From the NCBI GenBank assembly GCA_008011715.2, contig CP136508.1:5580001-5644000 (forward strand): 64,000 nt of DNA, given 5' to 3'. The translations under genes were made by a program, and so were the position numbers. The notes beneath the pieces were generated by a model that was not told the DNA's origin, ran no database searches, and saw only the letters and a program-made list of their open reading frames with translations. Each line of letters starts with the position of its first letter. The stretch's first letter is position 1. Positions 63,000 to 64,000 of the stretch are shown here, piece by piece. This DNA is from [Empedobacter] haloabium. Its GTDB lineage: Bacteria > Pseudomonadota > Gammaproteobacteria > Burkholderiales > Burkholderiaceae_D.

Positions 63000-64000
63000 A
63001 TGGGTCTTGTTTGCTTCATACGCGGCCAGATAGATCACGGCCGCCAACCGCCTCACCAGCTCCTCCATCCGCTCCGCCGGCACCTGCGCGTAGCCCAGCA
63101 TCAGCCCATTCCAGGCAGTCGTACCCTGCACCGCGTGCGTCGACAACGCATTGACGACGATGCCTTCCCGGCGCGCCCGTTCCACGATCGCCAGGTCCGA
63201 CAGCGCAGCATCGGTAAAGCGCAGCGACAGGTGCATGCCGGCCGACGCGCCATCGACCGTGGCGATGCGGCCCAGGTGCCGGTCCAGCGCCGCCACCAGC
63301 GCATCGCGCCGCTGCCGGTACAGCCGGCGCATGCGGCGCAGGTGCAGCGCGAACTGGCCACTGGTCAGGAACTCGGCCAGCGCCAGCTGCTCGGCCACGC
63401 GGCCCGCGGCGGCCGACTGCGCGCGCATCGTGGCCAGCTGCGGCGCCAGCTCGGGCGGCACCACCAGGAAGCCGATGCGCAGGCCGGGAAACATGGTCTT
63501 GCTGAACGTGCCGCAGTACAGCACCGGCGCGTCCGGCGCCAGGCCCTGCATCGCTGCCAGCGGCGGACCGTCGTGGCGGAATTCGCTGTCGTAGTCGTCC
63601 TCCACGATCAGCGCCCCGCAGGCGCGCGCGCCGTCGATCAGCGCCATGCGCCGCGCCAGCGACAGCACCGTGCCGACCGGATACTGGTGCGACGGCGTCG
63701 CATAGATCAGTTTCGGCCGGCGCGTGCGCCAGTCCTGCGGCGTCGGCGCCATGCCGTCGCCATCGACGTCGATGCCTTCGACCGCCAGCCCGGCGCCGCG
63801 GAACGCGGCCAGCGCGCCGCCATAGCCCGGGTTCTCCATCCAGACGATATCGCCCGCGTCGGCGCAGGCATGGGCGCACAGATCCAGGCTGCTCTGGCTG
63901 CCGTCGGTGATGAACACCTGCGCCGGCTCGCACACGACGCCGCGCGACGCGCGCAAATGGTCGGCGATGGCCGCGCGCAGCGCCGGCACCCCGGCCGGGT

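Overview
The window is high-GC chromosomal DNA of a betaproteobacterium. The likely family is Oxalobacteraceae (Massilia, Pseudoduganella or Duganella type). I infer this from the ribosomal gene order, a ResB/CcsB (system II) cytochrome c maturation pair, FxDxF-type PEP-CTERM proteins, large TonB-dependent receptors and many dispersed GTCAGACC/CAGGCACC palindromes. No rRNA, tRNA, CRISPR array, integrase or transposase gene was seen.

Layout. (1) 0-8.7 kb: core genes, many of them redox related: the 3' part of lysA, msrPQ, resB-ccsB, a diheme cytochrome c4, engB and hemB. (2) 8.7-20.3 kb: an accessory block with a LysR regulator and divergent MFS exporter, a TonB-like protein coupled to a CatA-like acetyltransferase, an RND pump with its adaptor, a two-component system whose kinase carries a 1-nt frameshift, and a divergent Spy/CpxP chaperone gene. 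The pump, regulators and Spy resemble the BaeSR-MdtABC-Spy envelope stress regulon. Palindromes lie at both edges and inside the block. (3) 20.4-22.2 kb: dsbD. (4) 22.4-46.8 kb, minus strand: the alpha, spc, S10 and str ribosomal clusters (rpsL-rpsG-fusA-tuf-rpsJ, then rplC to rplQ). The run is broken between rpsJ and rplC by 5.2 kb carrying a TonB receptor, a DUF2269 membrane protein and a beta-lactamase-fold lipoprotein that has lost its catalytic serine. A strong terminator follows rpsJ and a candidate promoter precedes rplC, so the halves look like separate transcription units. (5) 47-58 kb: a phosphoethanolamine-transferase-like enzyme, a membrane MutS-like ATPase, and an ABC efflux operon (adaptor, ATPase, two permeases) that ends in an NtrC-type regulator and its kinase. 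The operon is preceded by a near-consensus sigma-54 promoter and helically phased CGGACA repeats, suggesting autoregulation. (6) 58-64 kb: two tandem PEP-CTERM genes, a spermidine-synthase-like protein, a second TonB receptor and the 3' part of a MocR-type regulator.

The most unusual structural signal is the palindromic repeat family. Some copies form perfect 25-bp stems whose middle part differs between copies while pairing is kept. Several copies lie across the 3' ends of genes and supply their stop codons and last residues (msrQ, the LysR gene, the MocR gene).
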